A stretch of 46,409 bases of DNA from CAZBGQ01 sp964491515 (GTDB lineage: Bacteria > Patescibacteriota > Gracilibacteria > UBA1369 > UBA12473), in the NCBI GenBank assembly GCA_964491515.1, contig CAZBGQ010000009.1:1-46409 (forward strand). The letters run 5' to 3'. Position 1 is the first letter of the stretch. Each line of letters starts with the position of its first letter. The position numbers and the translations under genes are program-made. This document shows positions 31,103 to 38,711 of this stretch, one piece after another. The notes beneath the pieces were generated by a model that was given only the letters and a program-made list of their open reading frames with translations, ran no database searches and was not told the DNA's origin.

Positions 31103-32533
31103 TGAAAGTTTTTTGCGTAACAGGTCATTGACCATTTGTGGGTTGGCTTGGCCCTTGGATGCTTTCATGATTTGGCCGACCAAAAATCCGAGAGCTTTTT
31201 GTTTTCCTTCTTTGAAATCCTGAACTGGTCCGGGATGTGCTTTTAGGACTTGGTCTATGAGTGTGTCTATGGCGCCGGTGTCAGAAACTTGCTTGAGGCC
31301 TTCTCTCTCGATAATGGTCTGTGGAGACTCCCCTGTTTCGTACATGGCATTGAAGACGGTGGTTTTGGCTGTGTTGTTGGATATGTCTCCATTTTTTACT
31401 AACATCAATAGTTCGACCATTTGTTCTGGTCTTATGGGGCTTTCGTTCAGTGATTTTGCGTCAGTTTTTAGTCGTCCGAGTAGTACGCTTCCCACGAATG
31501 AGGCGGCACTTTTGGGGTCTTTTGTTCCTGCTGCAACTGCTTCAAAGTAGACCGCGCGTTTTGGGTCTTCGCTAAAGAAAAGTGCTTCATCTGTTGAAAG
31601 ACCGTAGTCGCTGATGAATTTTCGCCGCTTTTCTAGTGGAAGTTCAGGGATTTGTGTTGTTAATTCAGCGATGCGTTCATTGGTAATCGTGAGTGGTGGT
31701 ATGTCTGGTTCCGGGAAATACCGGTAGTCTGCGGCATTTTCTTTGGTTCTCATGAGTTTGGTTTTTTGCTGATCATCTAGCCATCCTACGGTGATTTCTT
31801 CGTCCATGGGAGTTCCTTCTTCCCAAAGTTTTTCTTGACGCTTGATTTCGTAGTTGATGGCAGATTCAAGGGCGCGGAATGAGTTGAGGTTTTTTATTTC
31901 AGCGCGGGGATAAAGTGTCTCCTCCCCTATCGGTCGGGTAGATACACTGGCGTCGAATCGCATCATTCCTTTTTCCATGTCGGCTTCAGACGCTCCCACA
32001 TATCGCATGATGGATTGCACCATTTTTGCGTAGGCGGCGGCTTCTTCGGATGAACGCATATCAGGGTCGCTCACGATTTCCATAAGTGGTGTTCCGGAGC
32101 GATTGAAGTCTACTAAGCTTCCTCCTCCAACGTGAGTGAGTTTTCCAGCATCATTTTCTAGGTGGAGTCGGGTGATATTGATGATTTTTGTGGTTCCATT
32201 GAATTCAATTTCTACCACTCCTTTTTCGGAGACTGGTTCATCGAATTGAGAGATTTGGAATCCGTTTGGTAAATCTGGGTAGAAGTAGTTTTTTCGATCG
32301 AATTTGGAGAAATTTTTAAGATTTCCTTTGAGGGCTAGGGCTCCCTTGAGTCCTTTTTCGATGGCTTCACGGTTTGGTACAGGTAGCATTCCAGGGAACC
32401 CCATGCAGATAGGACACACATTGGTATTTGGCTCTTTTCCGAAAGAGTCGTTGTCGCAGCCACAAAACAGTTTGGTTTTGGTGGATATTTGCGCGTGGAT
32501 TTCTAATCCGATGACAGCTTCGTATTTATTCAT
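31100..32533 (-). CDS. gatB: Asp-tRNA(Asn)/Glu-tRNA(Gln) amidotransferase subunit B
   Basis: A 477-residue GatB, which with GatA and GatC converts mischarged Glu-tRNA(Gln) or Asp-tRNA(Asn) to the correct amide form. It starts YEAVIGLEIHAQISTKTKLFCGC. The zinc cysteines (FCGC and NVCPICMGFPGMLPVPN) and kinase-like core segment FDRKNYFYPDLPNGFQISQ are intact. The C-terminal YqeY-like tail (GQIMKASKGQANPQMVNDLL) is present. gatA and gatC are not in the window. It overlaps the coaE stop by 8 nt. A TATAAT 7 nt before the ATG (32541-32546) could give a second, leaderless transcript. Confidence 0.96.
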   Translation of the reverse strand: MNKYEAVIGLEIHAQISTKTKLFCGCDNDSFGKEPNTNVCPICMGFPGMLPVPNREAIEKGLKGALALKGNLKNFSKFDRKNYFYPDLPNGFQISQFDEPVSEKGVVEIEFNGTTKIINITRLHLENDAGKLTHVGGGSLVDFNRSGTPLMEIVSDPDMRSSEEAAAYAKMVQSIMRYVGASEADMEKGMMRFDASVSTRPIGEETLYPRAEIKNLNSFRALESAINYEIKRQEKLWEEGTPMDEEITVGWLDDQQKTKLMRTKENAADYRYFPEPDIPPLTITNERIAELTTQIPELPLEKRRKFISDYGLSTDEALFFSEDPKRAVYFEAVAAGTKDPKSAASFVGSVLLGRLKTDAKSLNESPIRPEQMVELLMLVKNGDISNNTAKTTVFNAMYETGESPQTIIEREGLKQVSDTGAIDTLIDQVLKAHPGPVQDFKEGKQKALGFLVGQIMKASKGQANPQMVNDLLRKKLS

Positions 32534-33107
32534 TGAGGGTATTATACTTATCTTTGATCTTGGTTTCCAGGTCTTTCAGGGTTCCATTATTGTGAATAAT
32601 GATGGTCTTGGGATGCGGGGCCGAGTGATGTTGCTTGTTGAATATTTTTATCTGCGCGGGCATTAGTTCACGCTCCTTTAATCGTTTTGTTTGAGTCGAA
32701 TCATCGCACTGTATTATCCAAAGTTCATCCAGGAATTTCTCGAAAAGTCTGTTTTCGTAGATTGGTATCTCAAGCACAATTAGTCCGTCTTCTATTCGTG
32801 CGAGTTGTTGTTTGATTTCTTCGGCGACTAGCGGATGAATCATTCGGTTGAGTATTTCCCATTTTTTGGGGTGTTTGAAGAGGGTTCTAAGTAGCTTGTT
32901 CCGATTTACGCTGCCGTCTTTTCTGAGATAGGTTCCTTCGAAAAAGGCATGAATCTTGATCGCACCTGGCTGGCCAGTTTGATATAGTTTGTCCACGATT
33001 TTATCGCAATCGATTCGGGTGGCTCCTTGTTTTTCAAGAATCTTGGCGGTGGCGCTTTTCCCACAGCCAATTTTGCCTGTGATGCCGATAATATGTCGGT
33101 CGTTCAT
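32526..33107 (-). CDS. coaE: Dephospho-CoA kinase
   Basis: A 193-residue P-loop kinase catalysing the last step of coenzyme A synthesis. The Walker A is GITGKIGCGKSATAKIL. The CoaE-specific Asp is in RIDCDKIVDKLY; the family segments LFKHPKKWEILNRMIHPLV and LVLEIPIYENRLFEKFLDELWII (written here as separate blocks) and the lid region TQTKRLKERE are present. The length is typical. It lies 6 nt after the HEPN-like gene and overlaps gatB by 8 nt, so the genes are co-translated. Confidence 0.93.
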   Translation of the reverse strand: MNDRHIIGITGKIGCGKSATAKILEKQGATRIDCDKIVDKLYQTGQPGAIKIHAFFEGTYLRKDGSVNRNKLLRTLFKHPKKWEILNRMIHPLVAEEIKQQLARIEDGLIVLEIPIYENRLFEKFLDELWIIQCDDSTQTKRLKERELMPAQIKIFNKQHHSAPHPKTIIIHNNGTLKDLETKIKDKYNTLNE

Positions 33108-33113
33108 AGTGTT

Positions 33114-33512
33114 CTAAAGTTTGAACCCCAAATCTTTGAGTGCTTGCTTAAACTGTCCTAGGGCACGTTTGCTTTCCCCTTCTGAGATTGTGATACTGAG
33201 TTCGTGGGCGATGCGGTTGCGAAGTTTGTGTGCGCTCCATACATTGTTTTGATTGGTGAAAAGTGGGCCTGCCTGCTTAAGTTTTCCCCCTAGTGAGCCT
33301 TTGTAGCCTCTTAATTTGAGTCCCTCGTCTAAGATCTTATCTGCTTCTAGAATTGCATCCTTGGGGCTTAAAGGTAAATTATTCCAGTGTTTTCGAATAC
33401 GTTTTTGGTCGCTCTCTGAAATCTTGTTTCGTTTGGATTGTGTCCAGAAAATTAGTCCTATAAATATTAGGGCTAAGATGGTGAGAATAGTTATGATAAG
33501 GTTGGAACTCAT
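33114..33512 (-). CDS. Membrane-anchored HEPN-like protein
   Basis: A 132-residue protein with an N-terminal membrane helix (about 4-24) and a helical cytoplasmic domain. The domain includes PKDAILEADKILDEGLKLRG and, near the end, WSAHKLRNRIAHELS. R98-N-R-I-A-H103 fits the R-X4-H motif of HEPN-superfamily RNases. Similar short proteins are, to my knowledge, common in CPR genomes and uncharacterised. It is in a run with a PH-domain membrane protein and coaE, with no antitoxin-like partner adjacent. RNase activity is an inference from the motif. Confidence 0.65.
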   Translation of the reverse strand: MSSNLIITILTILALIFIGLIFWTQSKRNKISESDQKRIRKHWNNLPLSPKDAILEADKILDEGLKLRGYKGSLGGKLKQAGPLFTNQNNVWSAHKLRNRIAHELSITISEGESKRALGQFKQALKDLGFKL

Positions 33513-33529
33513 AGTTTTCTTTCGCTACG

Positions 33530-34096
33530 TCACTTAAAGTTAGAATGGTCGCTCATCATGCTGGCTAGCATTTCTTTGAGAGATTGATGATCTCTGAAGC
33601 TTTTGTTTCGCATGAATTCGTTTTGTGCATTTAGGATTTCTCGTTCGACTGTTTTTGGGAAAGAGACGCTATCCAATCCTACTGGTTGTCCTACCCCCAG
33701 TCGTTCGATTCCAATGTTCCCGTAATTCAGAATAATTGCCCAGAATCCATTCATTTCGTAGGAGACCCCTTCAATGGTGTGATATTCAATTCGTGTGGAG
33801 CTTCGGTTCCAGAATCCGGTCCATTCGAGGTCAATGAGGCTTTGGTTGGTAATAATTAATGCGTCGAAGTACCAATCCAGAAAAAAGACTACAAGTGATG
33901 AGGCTCCTAGGGTTGCCCATGCTGCCCATGCAATCCAAAATGGGGGCATCATTAGATAAAAAAGACCAGGAAGCGCTAATCCAAAGAAGAAATGTTTTAC
34001 GAAATCTCTGTAAATCGTAAAAGGGTGTACGTGCGCGGCGTAGAGGATTTTTTCTCCTGGGTTTAGGTGACTTCGATAGAGTATGTTTGCGAGCAT
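33530..34096 (-). CDS. Membrane protein with bacterial PH domain (YdbS-like)
   Basis: A 188-residue protein with two close membrane helices (about 36-52 and 54-74) and a C-terminal PH-like domain of the bPH2/YdbS type. The layout is shown by FDALIITNQSLIDLEWTGFWNRSSTRIEYHTIEGVSYE and later NYGNIGIERLG (quoted as separate elements of one fold). N-terminal GEKILYAAHVHPFTIY is typical of the family. The role is unknown, probably membrane-associated scaffolding or lipid sensing. It leads a five-gene minus-strand run through coaE and gatB, and diverges from lepB. Confidence 0.75.
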   Translation of the reverse strand: MLANILYRSHLNPGEKILYAAHVHPFTIYRDFVKHFFFGLALPGLFYLMMPPFWIAWAAWATLGASSLVVFFLDWYFDALIITNQSLIDLEWTGFWNRSSTRIEYHTIEGVSYEMNGFWAIILNYGNIGIERLGVGQPVGLDSVSFPKTVEREILNAQNEFMRNKSFRDHQSLKEMLASMMSDHSNFK

Positions 34097-34102
34097 GTTT
34101 CT

Positions 34103-34131
34103 AGTTTAACGGTGTGATCACATCTGGTCAA
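34103..34131 (-). promoter_or_regulatory. Leaderless promoter with a palindrome in the spacer
   Basis: On the minus strand: TTGACC (complement of 34126-34131), a 17-nt spacer and TAAACT (complement of 34103-34108), then 6 nt to the ATG at 34096. The spacer contains the perfect palindrome TGTGATCACA (34113-34122), a good operator candidate. Confidence 0.6.
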
Positions 34132-34173
34132 TTTACTGGTTCTCTGTTAGAGTTTGAAAGATTAACTTTTTCT

Positions 34174-34818
34174 ATGCAATCTCGTTCCAAAACTATCTTA
34201 TTGTTCGTCTTAGATGTTCTGCTTAATGTCGCGGTGATTGTGTTTCTGGTGATTGTTATACGCTCTTTCATTGTCTCTCCTTTTCAGGTTTCTGGTCCTT
34301 CTATGTGTGACACGTTTAATAGTTTTGAAGGACGCTGCGTTCATGGCACTGGTGAATATATTATGATTTATAAGTTGGGCTATCTTAATGTGCTGGGATG
34401 GCAAATCGGGTTGCCAGAGCGGGGGGATGTTGTTGTTTTTACTCCCCCAGGAGATGAGACGGGAGAATTTTTTATTAAGCGCGTGATTGGGCTCCCGGGT
34501 GATGTAGTAGAATTAAAGGATGGTGATGTTTATCTGAATGGATTTGAATTGGATGAATCTGCTTATTTGAATGATGTGAATTTGGGGCATACTGATAGTT
34601 TTAATAAAACGACGTTGTTTGAGGTTCCTGAAGAGCGATATTTGGTATTTGGTGATAATCGTAAGGTGAGCAGTGATGCTCGTCGTTGTTTTGCTCAGAC
34701 GGGATGTCGTTATGAAGGTCGTACTTCATTTATTTCTATGGACCATATTCAAGGTCGGGCTTGGGTTGTTTTGTGGCCATTGAATAGGATGCGCTTTGTG
34801 GATCGTATGGATTACTGA
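34174..34818 (+). CDS. lepB: Signal peptidase I
   Basis: A 214-residue signal peptidase I that removes signal peptides outside the membrane. It has one N-terminal membrane helix (about 8-30). The catalytic Ser43 is in VSGPSMCDTF and the catalytic Lys102 in FFIKRVIGLPGD. The box-E segment reads YLVFGDNRKVSSDAR. A Cys-containing insertion follows the serine (FNSFEGRCVHGTGEY), and a second Cys pair occurs in RRCFAQTGCRYEG, so extracytoplasmic disulfides are possible. The ATG at 34174 is preferred over the GTG at 34114, which would put 20 polar residues before the membrane helix. Confidence 0.93.
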   Translation: MQSRSKTILLFVLDVLLNVAVIVFLVIVIRSFIVSPFQVSGPSMCDTFNSFEGRCVHGTGEYIMIYKLGYLNVLGWQIGLPERGDVVVFTPPGDETGEFFIKRVIGLPGDVVELKDGDVYLNGFELDESAYLNDVNLGHTDSFNKTTLFEVPEERYLVFGDNRKVSSDARRCFAQTGCRYEGRTSFISMDHIQGRAWVVLWPLNRMRFVDRMDY

Positions 34819-34826
34819 TAAAGGGC

Positions 34827-34855
34827 TTGACATTATCGCTGCTTTAGTTTATTCT
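34827..34855 (+). promoter_or_regulatory. Consensus promoter of the 139-residue hypothetical gene
   Basis: TTGACA (34827-34832), a 17-nt spacer and TATTCT (34850-34855). The leader to the GTG at 34889 is about 27 nt. Confidence 0.7.
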
Positions 34856-34888
34856 AGCTCCCTTTTGTAAAACCTAAACCTCTTACTT

Positions 34889-35308
34889 GTGCCTAGTCCA
34901 ACTGATGCTCTTAGTTCATCTTCCCTGCCAATCCCAGAGAGGGCAGAGGCGGATCTGTGGGAAATTTTCTTTCGTGGGTGTTTACGTATAGCTAGACAGC
35001 ATGGAGATACCCCAAGGGGCTATCGGGCCTTGTCTATGTGTATTACTAGGGGCATGGAATGTCATGTACGTGATGATGAATCAGCTGAGCTTTTTGGTGC
35101 ATGGTTAACAGGAGTCTTTGATGAGTGTGCCTTTTCTGAAGCTGGTAGGGCGGCGGTTTTCGCTTCTCTTCATGGACGCTTGGATATGCGTGAAGCAAAT
35201 GAACCAACTGATCCCATGGGTCGGTTGGAATATTCTTACCCCTTTACAGTAGAGTTACGTAGTCGTCTTACTGGGTGGGAATTGAAGTTAGCTAGCTCCG
35301 ACTTGTAA
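34889..35308 (+). CDS. Hypothetical 139-residue protein, GTG start
   Basis: No family recognised. It starts at GTG (34889). The first 18 residues are Ser/Pro-rich; the rest is helical and compact (ADLWEIFFRGCLRIARQHG, ESAELFGAWLTGVFDECAF). There are three Cys and no membrane helix. Like the genes at 12372, 22233 and 30282 it stands alone behind a near-consensus promoter with no recognised relative. It converges on the four-helix membrane protein gene with a 17-nt overlap. Confidence 0.6.
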   Translation: MPSPTDALSSSSLPIPERAEADLWEIFFRGCLRIARQHGDTPRGYRALSMCITRGMECHVRDDESAELFGAWLTGVFDECAFSEAGRAAVFASLHGRLDMREANEPTDPMGRLEYSYPFTVELRSRLTGWELKLASSDL

Positions 35309-35711
35309 TGTACATTTCGACTAGAACGGCGATAGTGACGAGAAGTAATCCGTTCCACCATTTGAGGACTCCCATAATTAGGAAACTAATGCTAATTAGT
35401 GTGCATATGCTTAGAAGCAGACCTTGTCTGAGTGATACGCTTAGGTGATGGTAGTGAATTTCGTTTTTTCCGATCCATCGGCGTAAGCCAAAGCCGATTA
35501 CGGTGAATGTGCTGATGAAAGCAAAAAACAGGCTAATATAGAAGAGGCCGAGTGCCAATGCGGTGGATCCGTATGGATCCAGTTTTACGATTACCATCCC
35601 CCATGCAATCCAACTAATGATGGCGGTTAAGCCAATCGTTAGTAAATATTGTTTGTAACTTTCGGTGCTGTTTTCGTGTGTATTGTTGTGGGGATATTCT
35701 AGTTCGCTCAT
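35292..35711 (-). CDS. Four-helix membrane protein of unknown function
   Basis: A 139-residue protein with four likely membrane helices (about 24-44, 52-73, 91-108 and 112-132). The cytoplasmic start SELEYPHNNTHENSTESYKQY is polar, and a basic loop (GLRRWIGKNEIHYHHLSVSLRQ) lies between helices 2 and 3. No catalytic motif is visible. Its ATG overlaps the stop of the upstream gene by 4 nt (ATGA), so the two membrane proteins are translationally coupled and may interact. Confidence 0.65.
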   Translation of the reverse strand: MSELEYPHNNTHENSTESYKQYLLTIGLTAIISWIAWGMVIVKLDPYGSTALALGLFYISLFFAFISTFTVIGFGLRRWIGKNEIHYHHLSVSLRQGLLLSICTLISISFLIMGVLKWWNGLLLVTIAVLVEMYITSRS

Positions 35712-36598
35712 TTGGATTTAGATTTGGGTTTGGACTTGTTTGCGTGGAAGAATCCTATTGCTAGGATATAGCCTAACACACCTGTTCCTAGTAAGAGTAG
35801 CGCAAAGGTATGCATCTCACTGATGATTGGTGCTAAGAATGCTGGGTTAACGTTGAATTCGGGGAGTATGGAGTTTCCCATTTTTTCGATGCTAAAGATT
35901 GAGGCAAGAATCGAAGAACCATCTATGATGAGTGTGCTTCCTACCCATAGGGCGACTTTCCAGAATGGCCTCCATGTTAGGAGTCCAATTAGTATTAGGC
36001 AGAGGGAAATAGCAGCCAAAATCAGTGAAGGTATCTGTGTTTTTCCTTTTGTGAGTGCGTAGGTTAAGGTGTTTTTTTGTGATTCATTCAATTGTGACTG
36101 AATTTCGTCGAGGGGCACATTGAGTTGATCTGGTATCTGTTGGTTGATATTTTTGGTGAGTTCGTTTTCGAAGGAAATTAGTTCAAGTTCTTCGGGGAGT
36201 GACTCGTTGATAAAGGGGGCAATTTCCTTTATTGCGTCAGGAATTCGATCTTTAATGGGGCTGAGTGAAATATTTATTTCGGTTGGTAGGCTATCTCCGC
36301 CGAGTTGTGAAAAAACGTGTTCGATGGTTTGTGAAAGTACTTCGGCGGGGATGATGTTTCCTAGTTGGTTTTTTAATTCTTCAGGGTTTATGTCGTTTAT
36401 TCCTGGGATTTCTGACTGGAGCTGTTTGATGATTTCGTTTGATGCTTCTTCGTAGATGACTTCCTCAAAAAAATCAGACTTATAAAAATCAGGACTTAAG
36501 TAGGTATTGAGAATTCCGAGTGCAAAGGCACCCATGACTGATATACTCATCGTTATCCAGATGAGAATTCCGGCAAAAAATTTCCTTAAAAAATTCAT
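35708..36598 (-). CDS. Membrane protein with large extracytoplasmic domain
   Basis: A 296-residue protein with an N-terminal membrane helix (about 8-30), a roughly 165-residue outside domain, and three or so C-terminal helices (about 190-210, 214-236 and 262-285), then a Lys/Ser tail KSKPKSKSK. The outside domain is rich in Glu, Pro and Ile and looks helical (EELKNQLGNIIPAEVLSQTIEHVFSQ). No enzymatic motif is seen. It is coupled to the four-helix protein downstream and diverges from fmt, with 47 nt between starts. The function is unknown. Confidence 0.65.
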   Translation of the reverse strand: MNFLRKFFAGILIWITMSISVMGAFALGILNTYLSPDFYKSDFFEEVIYEEASNEIIKQLQSEIPGINDINPEELKNQLGNIIPAEVLSQTIEHVFSQLGGDSLPTEINISLSPIKDRIPDAIKEIAPFINESLPEELELISFENELTKNINQQIPDQLNVPLDEIQSQLNESQKNTLTYALTKGKTQIPSLILAAISLCLILIGLLTWRPFWKVALWVGSTLIIDGSSILASIFSIEKMGNSILPEFNVNPAFLAPIISEMHTFALLLLGTGVLGYILAIGFFHANKSKPKSKSK

Positions 36599-36645
36599 AT
36601 TCGTTACAATAGGATATGTGCGTATTTTAGTTTATTTTTTCTTTT

Positions 36646-37557
36646 ATGGCGACCTCAAAAATTTCACTTTATTTTCTTGGGACCGATGAATTTGCTTCGG
36701 TTGTTTTGAGTCGATTGGCAATGGATGAGTTGTTTGAGGTGCGTGGCGTAGTGGTTCCTCCGGATCGTCCTCAAGGAAGAAAGAAGGAGTTGCGCCCCTG
36801 TCCGGTGAAAGCGCGCGCGCTTGAGTTAGGACTTGAGATTAGTGTGGATCCTCAGTCGCTTCTTGAAAAGGAGGTGGATTTTTTGATAGTGGCGTCGTAT
36901 GGGCATTTGTTGAGTAAGGAGGTTTTGTCTGTGCCACGTGTCGCTTCGTTGAATGTGCATGGATCGCTTTTGCCTCAGTATCGCGGGGCCTCCCCTATTC
37001 AGGCCGCTCTTTTGAATGGAGATCGTGTGACTGGTGTTTGTTTGCAGCGAATGGTTTCTAAATTGGATGCAGGGCCGGTTTATTCTTTTTCTGAAGTTGC
37101 GATTCGTTCTGATCATGATGCGGCTACGTTAAGAGAAGAAATGTCTGAATTTGGTGCGGAGCTGGTGGCTCAGTCACTTTCTGGTATTCGGGATGGAGAT
37201 ATTGAAGCTTTGCAGCAGGATGAATCTTCGGTTTCGTATTCTCCTAAAATTGATCGTTCTAGTGGTGAAATTCAATGGTCTTCACTGTCTGCTATTCAAG
37301 TTGAGCGTACGTTGAAGGCGTACACTCCTTGGCCAGGTATTTATACTTTTCTTGATGGAAAACGTTTAAAATTATTGGGAGGACATGCGGAAATGCATTC
37401 AGGAGTCCCTGGGGAAGTTAAAGATGCACCCTTATCGGTTGGGACTTCGGATGGAGTTTTTGTGTTGGATAGAATTCAGTTGGAAGGGAAGAATGCTGTA
37501 TCTGCTCAGGATTTTGTCCGAGGCAATCCAAGTTTTGTTGGTTCTGTTTTGGGGTAG
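36646..37557 (+). CDS. fmt: Methionyl-tRNA formyltransferase
   Basis: A 303-residue Fmt, which formylates initiator Met-tRNA using 10-formyl-THF. The N-terminal hydrolase-like domain has the core NVHGSLLPQYRGASPIQAAL, including the catalytic Asn, His and the SLLPxYRG signature, and a D in KLDAGPVY. The C-terminal OB-type domain includes RTLKAYTPWPGIYTF and the basic KRLKL segment. Formylation implies fMet initiation. A possible promoter is TTCGTT, 17 nt, TATTTT upstream. Its last 52 nt overlap antiparallel with the convergent O-antigen-ligase-like gene. Confidence 0.94.
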   Translation: MATSKISLYFLGTDEFASVVLSRLAMDELFEVRGVVVPPDRPQGRKKELRPCPVKARALELGLEISVDPQSLLEKEVDFLIVASYGHLLSKEVLSVPRVASLNVHGSLLPQYRGASPIQAALLNGDRVTGVCLQRMVSKLDAGPVYSFSEVAIRSDHDAATLREEMSEFGAELVAQSLSGIRDGDIEALQQDESSVSYSPKIDRSSGEIQWSSLSAIQVERTLKAYTPWPGIYTFLDGKRLKLLGGHAEMHSGVPGEVKDAPLSVGTSDGVFVLDRIQLEGKNAVSAQDFVRGNPSFVGSVLG

Positions 37558-38702
37558 CTTGAAATTCCGATTACCAGTCCGCTGAGTAGAATTCCCTGAG
37601 GAAGGCTTATTAGATAGTGGTCGAAAAATCCAATTATAAGGAAAGCTGTTATTAGTGCGTAGTGAGTTTGTCTTTGCCGGTTGAACTTGAGTAATTTGAT
37701 GAGTCCCATGAACATGATGGCGAGTGCTGCAATCCCCCACTCGTTTGCGATCAACAGATAGATATTGTGAGTTGGTTGGGATTGCCAAGGTTGAAGTTTG
37801 GTGTCGCTGAATTCTTGCATGCGTGAGGTGAACTGATTTAGGCCGATTCCTTCAGGGTGTTCAAAGAGTACCTGTGTGCTGATTTCCGTGAAAAGCACCC
37901 GTTCGCTGCTGAATTCCTGTTCTATCCAGTAGGGAGTGCTGAATCGTATGACTAGGAAGAGCATAACTACAATAGGAATACTGATCTTTCGTGGAATGAG
38001 GCGCGTGATGATAAGCGCTATGAGTAAGGCTAAGAATGCTGCTTTTGAGGCAGCTCCGATGAATCCTGCTCCAATTAGAAGTATGGAGATGGTCCTGAAT
38101 CGTTTGGGAACTGATTTTATGAGGAATAGGCCTAGTAACGAGAATCCTGCGAGAATATTGGCGTGAGGTAGTGTCCCATAACTTCGGATGAAGGTGTGTC
38201 CGAGTGCGGTGATTTTCGCGAGGCCTGGAAGGTCAGGGTCTAATGTGGATTCTCCTAAAGACTCGAGTCCTATTGAATGTTGAGCTGTTAGTTGTATTAG
38301 CGCTATTAGTCCTTGAAGGGCGATGCTTGTTACGAGAATGTTTTTAACTTTATCTAGTGAAATTAGGTTTCCGTGGATCATTAGTACAGTTCCTACTGCG
38401 GTTCCAATGTGTATCAAGGTTAAGCTTGCAGATATCGTGTCTTTTGCCAATGTGCTGGAGAGTACGGCGAAACCTAAGATGATTAGGGTCAGACCTTTTA
38501 CTTTCTTGCTAAAGTTGGCATGTGGAATCCATAAGCCGAATGCAATTAGGATTAGTATTTCACTTATGTATAAGCTGAAGCTTGTGTATGGATTGAAAAA
38601 CCCTAGACTTGAACTTTGCCAAAGAAGAAGAAATGATGTGAATGGAATGGTAAATAGTCCCGCCGCCCAGAAGGCTTGACTGACTTTTTTAATCACATTC
38701 AT
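37506..38702 (-). CDS. O-antigen ligase/polymerase-like membrane protein
   Basis: A 398-residue protein with about 10-12 membrane helices. The Wzy_C/O-antigen ligase region is recognised by the outside loop with FEHPEGIGLNQFTSRMQEF and SQPTHNIYLLIANEWGIAAL, the H-N pattern shared by WaaL and Wzy proteins. The family joins lipid-linked glycan chains to each other or to an acceptor outside the membrane. It is the third gene of a unit with GT2 and a solute-binding lipoprotein. The C-terminal 17 residues are antisense to the end of fmt, a 52-nt overlap. Confidence 0.8.
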   Translation of the reverse strand: MNVIKKVSQAFWAAGLFTIPFTSFLLLWQSSSLGFFNPYTSFSLYISEILILIAFGLWIPHANFSKKVKGLTLIILGFAVLSSTLAKDTISASLTLIHIGTAVGTVLMIHGNLISLDKVKNILVTSIALQGLIALIQLTAQHSIGLESLGESTLDPDLPGLAKITALGHTFIRSYGTLPHANILAGFSLLGLFLIKSVPKRFRTISILLIGAGFIGAASKAAFLALLIALIITRLIPRKISIPIVVMLFLVIRFSTPYWIEQEFSSERVLFTEISTQVLFEHPEGIGLNQFTSRMQEFSDTKLQPWQSQPTHNIYLLIANEWGIAALAIMFMGLIKLLKFNRQRQTHYALITAFLIIGFFDHYLISLPQGILLSGLVIGISSYPKTEPTKLGLPRTKS

Positions 38703-38711
38703 AGAGATTAT

